Source: Clostridia bacterium (GTDB taxonomy: Bacteria > Bacillota > Clostridia > Lachnospirales > Anaerotignaceae). From it: a stretch of DNA of 64,000 nucleotides. Positions 27,149 through 35,819 of the stretch are shown here, piece by piece. The notes under the pieces were generated by a model, which was not told where the DNA came from, ran no database searches, and saw only the letters and a program-made list of their open reading frames with translations. Both the position numbers and the translations under genes were made by a program. Position 1 is the first letter of the stretch; every line of letters starts with the position of its first letter. The stretch is taken from assembly GCA_022651385.1 (NCBI GenBank), contig JALCQR010000003.1, positions 182,967 through 246,966 of the forward strand, written 5' to 3'.

Positions 27149-28015
27149 TTACCTTCTTTCCTTAGCAAATAAGCCCTCAGGCTTAAATCTGATAAGTATA
27201 ATTACTGCTAAAAATATCATTATCTTTGCCCATGTGTCATTGGAAACACCGGCTAAAACCGTTCTGCCTTCACCTATAATTGTTGATGAGAAAGCTGCTC
27301 CTATAAGTGACTGTACGCCGCCAACTACTACCGTCATAAAAGAATCTGTAAGATATGTCGAGCCCATATCATATGAAACACCTGTTGTCGGTGCCAAAAT
27401 ACAGCCGGCAATTCCTGCAAGGCCTGCGCCATATGCAAATGTAAGCGTATCAATAGTTGATGTCTTTATTCCAAGGCATTCCGTCATCTGCCTGTTTTGT
27501 GTAATCGCTCCTATTTTCTTTCCAAACTTAGTAAACCTAAAGAATATAATTGTAAATGTAAGAAGCAGTATAGCCATAATTACAACGAAAATATTATAAC
27601 GCGGAACAATTACTCCGCCTAACGATATTGTTCCCGGAAACGGCATATTTACATTTTGGGACAAAGGCCATATAATTCTCGCTATTTCCTTTAATATAAT
27701 AGACAGGGCATATGTCGCCAATATGGTTTCTGTCGGTTTTGAGTACAGCTTCTTAATTATTGTTACTTCAGTAAGTGCACCAAAGAGCGCCGTTACCACA
27801 AAAGAAAGAACAAGTGCAATTAAAAAAGGTATATTCAGTATACTGGTTGCGATATATGTTACAAAAGCGCCAACCATAATCATTTCTCCGTGTGCCATAT
27901 TAATAACGTTCATTAATCCGAAAATAATCAGAAGCCCCAATGTAGCTATCAGCAAAACCGCCGACTGATTCAGTCCGTTTATAATCTGAGATATAAAAGT
28001 TAACATATCTTTCAC
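27149..28015 (-). CDS. urtB: Urea/short-chain amide ABC transporter permease (UrtB/LivH type)
   Basis: A 288-residue membrane permease with about eight hydrophobic segments. Typical stretches are GLLIIFGLMNVINMAHGEMIMVG near the N-terminus and TQNRQMTECLGI, the loop thought to contact the ATPase. Unlike proteobacterial UrtB it has no long N-terminal extension. It is preceded by a stable intergenic hairpin that separates it from the binding-protein genes. Confidence 0.88.
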   Translation of the reverse strand: MKDMLTFISQIINGLNQSAVLLIATLGLLIIFGLMNVINMAHGEMIMVGAFVTYIATSILNIPFLIALVLSFVVTALFGALTEVTIIKKLYSKPTETILATYALSIILKEIARIIWPLSQNVNMPFPGTISLGGVIVPRYNIFVVIMAILLLTFTIIFFRFTKFGKKIGAITQNRQMTECLGIKTSTIDTLTFAYGAGLAGIAGCILAPTTGVSYDMGSTYLTDSFMTVVVGGVQSLIGAAFSSTIIGEGRTVLAGVSNDTWAKIMIFLAVIILIRFKPEGLFAKERR

Positions 28016-28052
28016 TCCTTTCTGTTACTTTTGTAATCTTTTTAAATTCCGG

Positions 28053-28076
28053 CTGCCATACCTTTCGGTACGGCAG
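28053..28076 (-). promoter_or_regulatory. GAAA-tetraloop hairpin between binding-protein and permease genes
   Basis: On the minus strand CTGCCGTACC, loop GAAA, GGTATGGCAG forms a ten-pair stem with no following T-run, in the 72-base gap between SBP2 and urtB. Stable hairpins of this kind often protect upstream binding-protein mRNA and so raise its level relative to the permeases. That role is inferred here. Confidence 0.6.
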
Positions 28077-28087
28077 CAGAATTAATC

Positions 28088-29371
28088 TTATTGCGGATAA
28101 CAAATAGGATCATCCCAGTCCGGCATAAAGTTTGTGTCTTTATACTGTGGGTATAAAACAGCCGGCCACGGTTCAGGTCTTATCGCTTTATCTGAAGAAT
28201 AAATAATATCAAATTTGCCGTCATGTATTTTTGCAAATCTCGAGTAAACCCATGTACAGTGATTGTAATCATCAACTTTAATCTTGCCTTGAGGTGCATC
28301 GAATTCAAGACCGTTGAATGCCTTAATCAAAGCGTCTGTATCAGTAGGGTCATCAACTTTTTTAAGAGCCTCCGCCAGCAGATAGCAGCTTGAATATGCC
28401 GATTCCGTAAGAACCGTAACAACTGTGCCGTCGTTGAACTTCTTATTATATTTATCTACAAACTCTTTAGAAGCCGGCGCATCAAGAGATGAGAAATAAG
28501 GCATAGACGCGTAATTGCCTTCTGAATATTCAGTACCAATTGCCTGAAGAACGCTTTCCTCAATACTAATTGTGCATATAGGGCAAGTTTCAGGATTTAA
28601 ACCATACTGCTTATAGTCTTTGTAAAATGAAACATTAGATTCTCCAACTACAGTTGAATAAACAAGGTCCGCTCCGGACTGCTTGATTTTATTGCAGATT
28701 GTTGAGAAATCTGTCTGGCCGAGAGGAGCATATTCCTCACCTACTACTTCGCCGCCGTTTTGCTCGATTAAAGCCTTTGCCTCTTTATTGCATGTTTTCG
28801 GAAATACATAATCAGAGCCTACAAGAAATACTTTCTTGCCTATATTCTGTAATAAATACGGTATAAAATCCACTGCCTGCTGATTCGGCATAGCGCCTAC
28901 GTAAATTACATTCGGATGTATTTCTTCACCTTCCGTATATGTAGGATAAATAAGAAGAGAGTCATCATCTTTTAAAGTAGTTAGCGTAGCCTGACGGCTT
29001 GCAGACGTACAGCATCCGACGGTTGCCACAACTTCGTCCTGTTCAATAAGTTTTTTAATTTTTTCAGTGCATTTTGCAGGGTCGGAAGCATAATCCTCGT
29101 GAATATACTCAATTTTGCGTCCGTTAATGCCCCCTGCCGCATTAATTTCATCAAACGCCATTATACAGGCATTTGTCATTGTCTTTTCATTTATGGCTGT
29201 TGAACCTGTTGCTGAAAAAAGAACGCCTACTTTAATTGGATCTCCGTCTGATGAAGAATCCGATGAACCGGAACTTTTTGCAGCCGAAGCCGATGAAGTT
29301 GAGCCGCATCCCGCCAATGATGCCATCAAAACCATTGACGCGGCCAAAGCTATAATTCTTTTCATTTTCAT
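28088..29371 (-). CDS. Amide/urea-binding lipoprotein, copy 2 (UrtA/FmdD type)
   Basis: A 427-residue exported lipoprotein of the periplasmic-binding-protein fold I family. The signal peptide ends in the lipobox LAGC with lipid-bearing C22, then a Ser-rich linker. The mature part begins IKVGVLFSATGSTAI, the usual UrtA/AmiC-type opening, and ends in PWPAVLYPQYKDTNFMPDW. It is very similar along its length to copy 1 immediately upstream, indicating tandem duplication. The start is probably the ATG at 29371, which leads straight into the signal peptide, although an in-frame ATG lies four codons upstream next to AGAAGG. Confidence 0.88.
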   Translation of the reverse strand: MKMKRIIALAASMVLMASLAGCGSTSSASAAKSSGSSDSSSDGDPIKVGVLFSATGSTAINEKTMTNACIMAFDEINAAGGINGRKIEYIHEDYASDPAKCTEKIKKLIEQDEVVATVGCCTSASRQATLTTLKDDDSLLIYPTYTEGEEIHPNVIYVGAMPNQQAVDFIPYLLQNIGKKVFLVGSDYVFPKTCNKEAKALIEQNGGEVVGEEYAPLGQTDFSTICNKIKQSGADLVYSTVVGESNVSFYKDYKQYGLNPETCPICTISIEESVLQAIGTEYSEGNYASMPYFSSLDAPASKEFVDKYNKKFNDGTVVTVLTESAYSSCYLLAEALKKVDDPTDTDALIKAFNGLEFDAPQGKIKVDDYNHCTWVYSRFAKIHDGKFDIIYSSDKAIRPEPWPAVLYPQYKDTNFMPDWDDPICYPQ

Positions 29372-29501
29372 AATATCTACCATCCTTCTGATATTTTTTA
29401 GTTTCGGTATAAAATTTCTTTAATAGGTGCCAATTTGCCTCAAAATATTAATGCATTGTAATTTTTGCTGAATCCCCGCAGCTTAAATTGCTGTATGCTC
29501 T

Positions 29502-30785
29502 TTATTGAGGATAACAAATAGGATCATTCCAGTCCGGCATAAAGTTTGTGTCTTTATACTTTGGATATAATACTGCCGGCCACGGTTCAGGTCTTATTGC
29601 TTCATCGGAAGAATAAATTATATCAAATTTGCCGTCATGTATCTTTGCAAACCTCGAATAAAGCCATGTGGAATGGTTATACTCATCAACTTTAATTTTG
29701 CCCTGAGGAGCATCAAACTCAACTCCTGCAAATGCTTTAATTAAAGCGTCCGTGTCGGTAGGGTCATCAACTTTTTTAAGTGCTTCCGCCAGCAGATAGC
29801 AGCTTGAATATGCTGACTCGGTAAGAACTGTAACAACCGTTCCGTCATCAAATTTTTCATTGTATTTTTCTACAAAATCTTTAGATGCCTGTGTATCAAG
29901 TGTTGAGAAGTAAGGCATTGAGGCATAATTTCCCTCGGCATAGTCGGCTCCGATTGCCTGAAGGTTGCTTTCGTCAATGCCTATAGCGCAAATCGGGCAT
30001 TTTGCAGGGTCCAGACCATATTGTTTGTATGCCTTATAAAAAGCTGTGTTTGAATCTCCTATTACAGTTGAATAAACAAGGTCCGCTCCTGAATCTTTAA
30101 TTTTGTTGCAGATTGTTGAAAAATCTGTCTGGCCGAGAGGAGCATATTCCTCACCCACAACTTCGCCGCCGTTTTGCTCAATTAAAGCCTTTGCCTGTTT
30201 GTTGCATGTTTTCGGGAACACATAATCAGAACCTACAAGAAATACTTTCTTGCCTACATTTTGCATTAAGTACGGAATAAAGTCTGTAGCCTGCTGGTTT
30301 GGCATACAGCCTACATAAATTACATTCGGATGTACTTCCTCGCCTTCCGTATATGTAGGATAAATAAGAAGTGAGTCATCATCCTTTAAAGTAGGAAGTG
30401 TTGCCTGACGGCTTGCTGATGTATAGCAGCCGACTGTAGCCACAACTCCGTCCTGTTCAATAAGCTTCTTTATTTTTTCAGTGCATTTTGCTGGGTCCGA
30501 AGCATAATCCTCGTGAATATACTCAATTTTGCGTCCGTTTATGCCCCCTGCCGCGTTAATTTCATCAAATGCCATTGTACAGGCATCAGTCATTGTCTTT
30601 TCAACCAATGCCGTTGAACCGGTTGATGAAAAAAGAACGCCTATTTTAATTGAATCTCCTGATGAAGAATCAGATGAACCAGAAGAAGCGGAACCTTTTG
30701 AAGCTGAAGCCGATGAGCCGCACCCTGCCAATGACGCCATAAGCACCATTGATGCAGCCAGAGCTATAATTCTTTTCATTTTCAT
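29502..30785 (-). CDS. Amide/urea-binding lipoprotein, copy 1 (UrtA/FmdD type)
   Basis: 427 residues, same architecture as copy 2: lipobox LAGC, Ser-rich linker, then the two-lobed ligand-binding domain. Differences from copy 2 are scattered and conservative (for example SNTAFYKAYKQYGLDPAKCP against SNVSFYKDYKQYGLNPETCP), so the pair may have slightly different ligand ranges. It starts about 30 bases after amiE and is probably cotranscribed with it. It most resembles FmdD/UrtA proteins, which bind urea and short-chain amides (family knowledge; the ligand here is inferred). Confidence 0.88.
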   Translation of the reverse strand: MKMKRIIALAASMVLMASLAGCGSSASASKGSASSGSSDSSSGDSIKIGVLFSSTGSTALVEKTMTDACTMAFDEINAAGGINGRKIEYIHEDYASDPAKCTEKIKKLIEQDGVVATVGCYTSASRQATLPTLKDDDSLLIYPTYTEGEEVHPNVIYVGCMPNQQATDFIPYLMQNVGKKVFLVGSDYVFPKTCNKQAKALIEQNGGEVVGEEYAPLGQTDFSTICNKIKDSGADLVYSTVIGDSNTAFYKAYKQYGLDPAKCPICAIGIDESNLQAIGADYAEGNYASMPYFSTLDTQASKDFVEKYNEKFDDGTVVTVLTESAYSSCYLLAEALKKVDDPTDTDALIKAFAGVEFDAPQGKIKVDEYNHSTWLYSRFAKIHDGKFDIIYSSDEAIRPEPWPAVLYPKYKDTNFMPDWNDPICYPQ

Positions 30786-30815
30786 AGTATCTACCATCCT
30801 TCTTTAGTTTAAAAA

Positions 30816-31841
30816 TCAATCCTCGTAAGGAATATTATCAATAGGTGCCCATTTTACACCCGGCATTTTTCTTGTTATTTCCTCAACTTTTTTCTGTGTG
30901 CCTATAGGATCTTTAACCCAGTTGTTGTAAAACTCAAATTGGCAAGTCGGTTCTCCGAATCTGTCTTCTTTTGAATTAATCGTTCCTGTATAGCCTCTGT
31001 GTAAAAGTTTATATAAATGGTTCTGTGACTGCCAATTTGCTCTTGCGTCCCTAATTGCGCTTACTGAAAGCTGTGCATATTGATAGCTGTTTTCCTCTGC
31101 GCCGCAAATTCCAAGCACTCTGCCGTCAAAACCGCAGATTGACGAATGTCCGAAATATGAATATACACCGTCATTTCCGGTGCCGTTTGATACAGCGGCA
31201 TAAACATTGTTGCACCATGCCATAACCGGAATCAAATTTACTTCCTGCTGATTTGCCGGATACATATATCCCTGACATCTTATTACAAGCTCTGCTCCTC
31301 TCATTGCACAGTCGCGCCAAATTTCAGGATAGTTTCCGTCATCACATATAATAAGGCTGATTTTCAAGCCTTTCGGCCCTTCGGAAACATATGTCCTGTC
31401 TCCCGGATACCAGCCCTCAATCGGTGTCCAAGGAATCATTTTACGGTATTTTTGAACTATTTCACCTTTGTCATTGATAAGAATCAATGTATTATAAGGA
31501 ACTTTTTTCGGATGTTCTTCATGCCTTTCGCCTGTAAGTGAAAATACACCCCAAACCTTATTTTCAATACATGCCTGTTTAAATATAGCTACTTCCTCAC
31601 CGTCAACAGTTGTTGCAAGCTTCATCATTTCATCAAAGTCATACATTATTCCATGTGTGCTGTATTCCGGAAACACAACCAAATCAAGTCCGGGAATTCC
31701 GGTTTTTAAACCCTTGATATAATCGGAAATTTTATGACAGTTATCAATGATTTCTTCCTTTGTATGAAACCTCGGTATTTTGTAATTAACGACAGCAATT
31801 CCTACATTATCTTTACTTGATGAAATATCTCCATGTGTCAT
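30816..31841 (-). CDS. amiE: Aliphatic amidase
   Basis: Hydrolyses short-chain aliphatic amides (acetamide, propionamide and the like) to the acid and ammonia. 341 residues. The N-terminus [19 protein letters not shown] and long blocks such as [20 protein letters not shown] closely follow known AmiE sequences. The triad is E59 (VFPEYS), K134 (KYRKMIPW) and C166 ([15 protein letters not shown]), with E142 also conserved; these numbers match the characterised enzymes. A formamidase (AmiF) would start differently. It is first in the locus, with GGGAGG upstream of the ATG and an attenuator-like hairpin just before it. Confidence 0.93.
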   Translation of the reverse strand: MTHGDISSSKDNVGIAVVNYKIPRFHTKEEIIDNCHKISDYIKGLKTGIPGLDLVVFPEYSTHGIMYDFDEMMKLATTVDGEEVAIFKQACIENKVWGVFSLTGERHEEHPKKVPYNTLILINDKGEIVQKYRKMIPWTPIEGWYPGDRTYVSEGPKGLKISLIICDDGNYPEIWRDCAMRGAELVIRCQGYMYPANQQEVNLIPVMAWCNNVYAAVSNGTGNDGVYSYFGHSSICGFDGRVLGICGAEENSYQYAQLSVSAIRDARANWQSQNHLYKLLHRGYTGTINSKEDRFGEPTCQFEFYNNWVKDPIGTQKKVEEITRKMPGVKWAPIDNIPYED

Positions 31842-31867
31842 ATTAATTCCTCCCTTATAAATGCAAG

Positions 31868-31901
31868 TAAAAAAACAAGGTGTGCTTTTTTAGCACACCT
31901 T
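31868..31901 (-). terminator. Terminator-like hairpin in the amiE leader
   Basis: On the minus strand AAGGTGTGC pairs with GCACACCTT around a short A-rich loop, followed by a run of seven T, ending only about 27 bases before the amiE ATG. A terminator placed between promoter and gene implies attenuation or antitermination control. Confidence 0.7.
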
Positions 31902-32307
31902 TGTGTTATAAATTATTTGTATGAGTTTTTAGCAAAGCAATTTAATAAAAGTTGAAAAATAATTATATTTTATGTTTTGCTGACTTTTTACTCCATTTTA
32001 TAACTTATATTATAAACAAAATAAGGATGTGTTTATAAACACATCCTTGTATTTTATTTATCTATTAAGTTTTTTAACATGCATATATGATAACCCCTCA
32101 TACTATTTAAGTAAACGGATTTTTTTTAGATTGAAGAGGAATATTTTTATATTTGTGCATTTTATTAATAAATATCACACCTGTACACAATTAATTTAAC
32201 AATGCCGGTTAATTTTTTCACCGTATTTTTCACATAAAAACTTAGCAGAATTTTATATACATAATAAATAATATTTATTTAATTTAATAATATACTAAAA
32301 TCACTAT
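31902..32307. other. amiE upstream region
   Basis: About 400 AT-rich bases without a convincing full-length gene. It holds a 26-base perfect palindrome (32023-32048) and a possible eight-codon leader ORF on the minus strand (32084-32058, MHVKKLNR) with GAGGGG 9 bases upstream. I could not assign a convincing -35/-10 pair. The amiE promoter probably lies here. Confidence 0.45.
32023..32048 (-). promoter_or_regulatory. Perfect palindrome in the amiE leader
   Basis: AAGGATGTGTTTA followed directly by its inverted copy, 13 bases each. It is either an operator for a dimeric regulator or a second RNA hairpin; a T-rich stretch follows on the minus strand. Its AAGGATGTG arm resembles AAGGTGTG of the downstream hairpin. 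Confidence 0.5.
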
Positions 32308-32332
32308 ACAAAAAAGCGGAAATTTCCGCCAT
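32308..32332 (-). terminator. Terminator of the secreted SH3-like protein gene
   Basis: GCGGAAATTTCCGC palindrome followed by a T-run on the minus strand, starting 12 bases after the stop codon. Confidence 0.8.
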
Positions 32333-32344
32333 TTTGTTTGTTTA

Positions 32345-33376
32345 TCATTTTGATACGTCAATGTCTTTTACCAAAACATATCCGACATTTGTATTGTCTT
32401 TTGTGTCAAATACAATCTGATACCATGATAGCACTTTCTTTTTAATTTGGACTGTATCTTCCTTTTTAAGTTCACCAAGTGACACACATCCGCTCATAGG
32501 ATGGCTTTTCACAAAAACAGAGTCTTTGTTTATTATTCCTGTAAAACCAAGACTGTCACCGCCGAAAGAAACACCGCTTGAAGACTTATCTGACAGGGAA
32601 GTTCCTATAATCCAGCCATTATCTACCCTGTACCACAGTTGTCCTTCAAGATTTGTAGTGTATCCCGTAACATTTATAGGATATGCGCTTGGATTTTCAA
32701 TAGCGACTATATTCGAACCTGTATACGGAAGCGAATAAACTCTGCCTCTTAATACAGCCACGTATTTTTTCTCGTTGCAATCTGTTATTGTGCCGTTTTT
32801 CGGCTTTCCGCATGAGCAATACCCGTCTTTATTGTATGAATGGATATGATTTATACTTTTGTAATTTTTGCTGTGAAGTATAACAAATGTGCCATCTTTA
32901 AACCTTCCGTCCATAAACTTACTGTCGTCGCCTTTATATAAGTCAACATCTTTTGTGTATGGGAAAATGTTTATGTCATAATATTCTATATCTTTATGGT
33001 CTCCGGACGTATAAAGCATATAATACGAATCTTCATTTTTTGTAAAAACAATCACGTCACCGCATTCGGCTTTTTCACTTATAGTTTTAAGACTTCCCAT
33101 ACCGTATTTAGGCTGGGCTGCCGGAATTGTAAGGTCAGTTCCGTAAATATATTTCCATGCATCCTCTACAAATTCTTTCTGACTTTCATTTTCCGTCTTA
33201 TCTGAAGAAACATATTTACTTTTTCCATCGCATTGTGTAATAAAATCAATAATTTTATTTTTTACGTTACTTAAATTATCGACATCTACAGTATCAGCAT
33301 ATGAGGTTATGCAAAATGTCCCCATACAAAACATTACAGACAGTATCAAAATAAAAAATTTACGCATTTTTTTCAT
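32345..33376 (-). CDS. Secreted protein with NlpC/CHAP-like region and two SH3-like domains
   Basis: A 343-residue protein with a signal peptide (about residues 1-27, FILILSVMFCMGTFCITSYA). Residues 30-175 resemble a divergent cell-wall amidase fold, with FVEDAWKYIYG and AECGDVIVFTKNEDSYYML. However, the position where NlpC-type enzymes carry the catalytic Cys (DCSGF) reads SQKEF, so it may be inactive. A short Cys/His segment (HIHSYNKDGYCSCGK) follows, then two bacterial SH3-like domains (about 200-262 and 275-343) likely to bind cell wall. Monocistronic. Role inferred only. Confidence 0.6.
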   Translation of the reverse strand: MKKMRKFFILILSVMFCMGTFCITSYADTVDVDNLSNVKNKIIDFITQCDGKSKYVSSDKTENESQKEFVEDAWKYIYGTDLTIPAAQPKYGMGSLKTISEKAECGDVIVFTKNEDSYYMLYTSGDHKDIEYYDINIFPYTKDVDLYKGDDSKFMDGRFKDGTFVILHSKNYKSINHIHSYNKDGYCSCGKPKNGTITDCNEKKYVAVLRGRVYSLPYTGSNIVAIENPSAYPINVTGYTTNLEGQLWYRVDNGWIIGTSLSDKSSSGVSFGGDSLGFTGIINKDSVFVKSHPMSGCVSLGELKKEDTVQIKKKVLSWYQIVFDTKDNTNVGYVLVKDIDVSK

Positions 33377-33532
33377 ATGATGTATTCCTCCCAGATAATA
33401 TTATTCATATTTAAGAGTACATTTTTTTCCCATTTATGTCAATAAATATTAACAAACCTTCAATTAAATTACACATTATCGACACATTTCAAAAAAACGT
33501 GCCCCAAAAAATGAAGCACGCTTTAAAAAAAT

Positions 33533-35368
33533 TTATTCAACAGTAACGGATTTTGCAAGATTTCGAGGCTGGTCGATATCCGTTCCGAGAAGATATGCAA
33601 CATAATACGCAAAAAGCTGTGCCGGTATAACTGCAAGAAGCGGAGCCAGCATCCAGCTGCTGTGCGGAATATAAATCACATCATCCACCTCGTCGCCTAT
33701 AAGCTTATTATCATTTAATGTTATGGCAATAACCTTTGCTCCTCTTGCCTTTACTTCTTTTATATTGCTGAGTGTTTTTTCATATAGTCTCTCCTGAGTC
33801 ATTACCGCTATTACAAGAGAGCTTTCCTCAATCATTGCAATAGGACCGTGTTTAAGTTCTCCGGCAGCATATGCCTCACTGTGAAGATAAGCTATTTCCT
33901 TAAGTTTAAGCGAGCCTTCTTTTGAGATTATATAATCAAGCCCTCTGCCTATGAAAAACACGTTTTTTGACTGTACATATTTTTTGGCAAGCTCTTTTTC
34001 TGTAATACTTTTTTGCAGTATAGCAGATACTTTTGAAGGTATTGAGTAAAACTCTTCTTTTATTGCCTTAAATTCCTCGGCGGACATTCTGCCTATTTCC
34101 ATAGCCATGTGGCAGGCAATAAGTTCCATAGCTATTACCTGAGCCGAAAAAGCCTTAGTTGAAGCAACTGAAATTTCAGGGCCTGCATGAATATAAAACA
34201 CGTCGTCCGCTTCTCTTGCAATAGAGCTTCCCACAGCATTGACAACTGCAAGAACTCTTGCTTTATTTTTCTTAGCTATTCTAAGCGCTTCAAGAGTGTC
34301 GGCGGTCTCTCCAGACTGTGAAACAACAATAAGCAGAGTTTTTTCATCCAAAATAGGGTCTTTATACCTAAATTCACTTGCTACATCTGCAATAACAGGT
34401 ATCCTTGTAATTTTCTCAATTATATTTTTGCCAACAAGTCCGGCATGATATGCCGTACCGCAGGCAACTATATATATTCTGCTTATGTAATCTATATCGT
34501 CTTTTTTAAGCTTTATGCCGTCCATATCAATCCTGTTTCCGTTTTCAGGCATACGATGCTCAATTAAATCACGAATTATCTTAGGCTGCTCATTTATTTC
34601 CTTTATCATGAAGTGCTCATAACCGTCTTTTTCAGCAGCTTTTATATCCCACTTTACCTCATAAACATCATGGTGTACCTTTTCATGATTTCTGTTGTAT
34701 ATTTCAACACTGTCGGCTTTTACAAAAGCAATTTCATTATCGTTAAGAAAATATACTTTTCTTGTACGGTTAAGTATTGCCGGAATATCGGAAGCGATAT
34801 AGTTTTCGCCTTCTCCAAGCCCTACTATAAGCGGGGCGTTTTTCCTTGCCGCAATAAGCATATCCGGATAATCTTTGCAAATTATGCCGAGAGCGTAAGC
34901 CCCTTCAATTCTTTCAAGTGTTTTGAATACGGCTTCTCTGAAATCAAAGCCTGATGTATAATAATAATCAATAAGATGAGCTACCGTTTCGGTATCTGTT
35001 TCAGATATAAACTTGTATCCTTTAGCGGTCAGTTCTTTTTTTATTTCCATGTAATTTTCTATTATTCCGTTATGTACAACGGCAATAAGATTGTCACTGC
35101 TAAGGTGTGGATGAGAATTTATGTCACTTGGAGCCCCATGTGTTGCCCATCTTGTATGTCCAATTCCAAGGCAGCCAGTAAGAGGTGTGTTTTCAAGCTT
35201 GCCTGCAAGATTTACAAGCTTGCCCTTTGACTTAAGCGAGCATAACTTTGCACCGTCATGTACCGCTATACCGGCGGAGTCATAGCCTCTGTATTCAAGT
35301 CTTTTTAACCCGTCCATAAGTATAGCAGGCGCCTGCTGTGAACCAATATAACCCACTATTCCGCACAT
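33533..35368 (-). CDS. glmS: Glutamine-fructose-6-phosphate aminotransferase
   Basis: Makes glucosamine-6-phosphate from fructose-6-phosphate and glutamine, the entry to peptidoglycan and amino-sugar synthesis. 611 residues. The N-terminal glutaminase domain starts MCGIVGYIG, so the nucleophile is C2. Two SIS sugar-isomerase domains follow (VACGTAYHAGLVGK, SQSGETADTLEAL), and the C-terminus DQPRNLAKSVTVE is the conserved active-site tail. The start at 35368 follows GGAGG and is fixed by the need for Cys at position 2. No glmS ribozyme fold is seen upstream. Confidence 0.97.
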   Translation of the reverse strand: MCGIVGYIGSQQAPAILMDGLKRLEYRGYDSAGIAVHDGAKLCSLKSKGKLVNLAGKLENTPLTGCLGIGHTRWATHGAPSDINSHPHLSSDNLIAVVHNGIIENYMEIKKELTAKGYKFISETDTETVAHLIDYYYTSGFDFREAVFKTLERIEGAYALGIICKDYPDMLIAARKNAPLIVGLGEGENYIASDIPAILNRTRKVYFLNDNEIAFVKADSVEIYNRNHEKVHHDVYEVKWDIKAAEKDGYEHFMIKEINEQPKIIRDLIEHRMPENGNRIDMDGIKLKKDDIDYISRIYIVACGTAYHAGLVGKNIIEKITRIPVIADVASEFRYKDPILDEKTLLIVVSQSGETADTLEALRIAKKNKARVLAVVNAVGSSIAREADDVFYIHAGPEISVASTKAFSAQVIAMELIACHMAMEIGRMSAEEFKAIKEEFYSIPSKVSAILQKSITEKELAKKYVQSKNVFFIGRGLDYIISKEGSLKLKEIAYLHSEAYAAGELKHGPIAMIEESSLVIAVMTQERLYEKTLSNIKEVKARGAKVIAITLNDNKLIGDEVDDVIYIPHSSWMLAPLLAVIPAQLFAYYVAYLLGTDIDQPRNLAKSVTVE

Positions 35369-35593
35369 ATTTAAAACCTCCGTTACAAACATATATAATA
35401 ATATGATTTACAAAACCAAATTTTTCATTTAATTGTTATATTATATCATTATTATTTTAATACTACAACACAATATTTATGCTGCAAATCCCCTATAGAG
35501 ACTATGCATTGCGATATGATATAATTAAATGAATTTATATTTTACATATAATGGTATACTTAATAAAATCCGACAATATGAGGAAGTGAAAAA

Positions 35594-35773
35594 ATGGGAC
35601 TATTTGATGTTTTTAAAAAGCCTAAAAATAATAATGAAAATGATGTTTATATATATGAAGACGGAATTGGGTTTTCGTCTGGAAGCTTCTATATCTATGA
35701 AACAAATTACAAAAATACTCAATATGAAACATATTCTTTTAGTACATATCCTGATGAAGAATCCTGTGATTAA
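35594..35773 (+). CDS. Small acidic protein, unknown function
   Basis: A 59-residue ORF: MGLFDVFKKPKNNNENDVYI, then a Gly/Ser/Tyr-rich stretch and a Tyr/Thr-rich acidic tail ending DEESCD. GAGGAAG lies 8 bases before the ATG and codon use looks coding. I do not recognise the family; the MGLFDxFKK start is seen in various small bacterial proteins. A longer overlapping frame (35529-35843) has no ribosome binding site and reads as a shadow. It is followed by a hairpin that is duplicated beyond repeat B. Confidence 0.6.
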   Translation: MGLFDVFKKPKNNNENDVYIYEDGIGFSSGSFYIYETNYKNTQYETYSFSTYPDEESCD

Positions 35774-35795
35774 GCCCTTATTTCAGGGCTTCTTC
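35772..35795 (+). terminator. Hairpin after the small acidic gene
   Basis: AAGCCC TTATTTCA GGGCTT followed by CTTCC. The same 23-base sequence recurs at 36052-36074. There is little T-run on this side, so it may be a weak terminator. Confidence 0.45.
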
Positions 35796-35819
35796 CAGAC
35801 TGTCGAAAAAGTTATTGTT

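Noticed and set aside
31868-31901. ANTAR-type target (tandem hexaloop hairpins) in the amiE leader
   Set aside because: The loops do not fit the A-x-x-G-x-x hexaloop rule, and no ANTAR protein gene is in the window.
35369-35593. glmS ribozyme upstream of glmS
   Set aside because: The 225 bases upstream of glmS are AT-rich and lack the conserved ribozyme core and pseudoknot sequences; no self-cleaving fold could be drawn.
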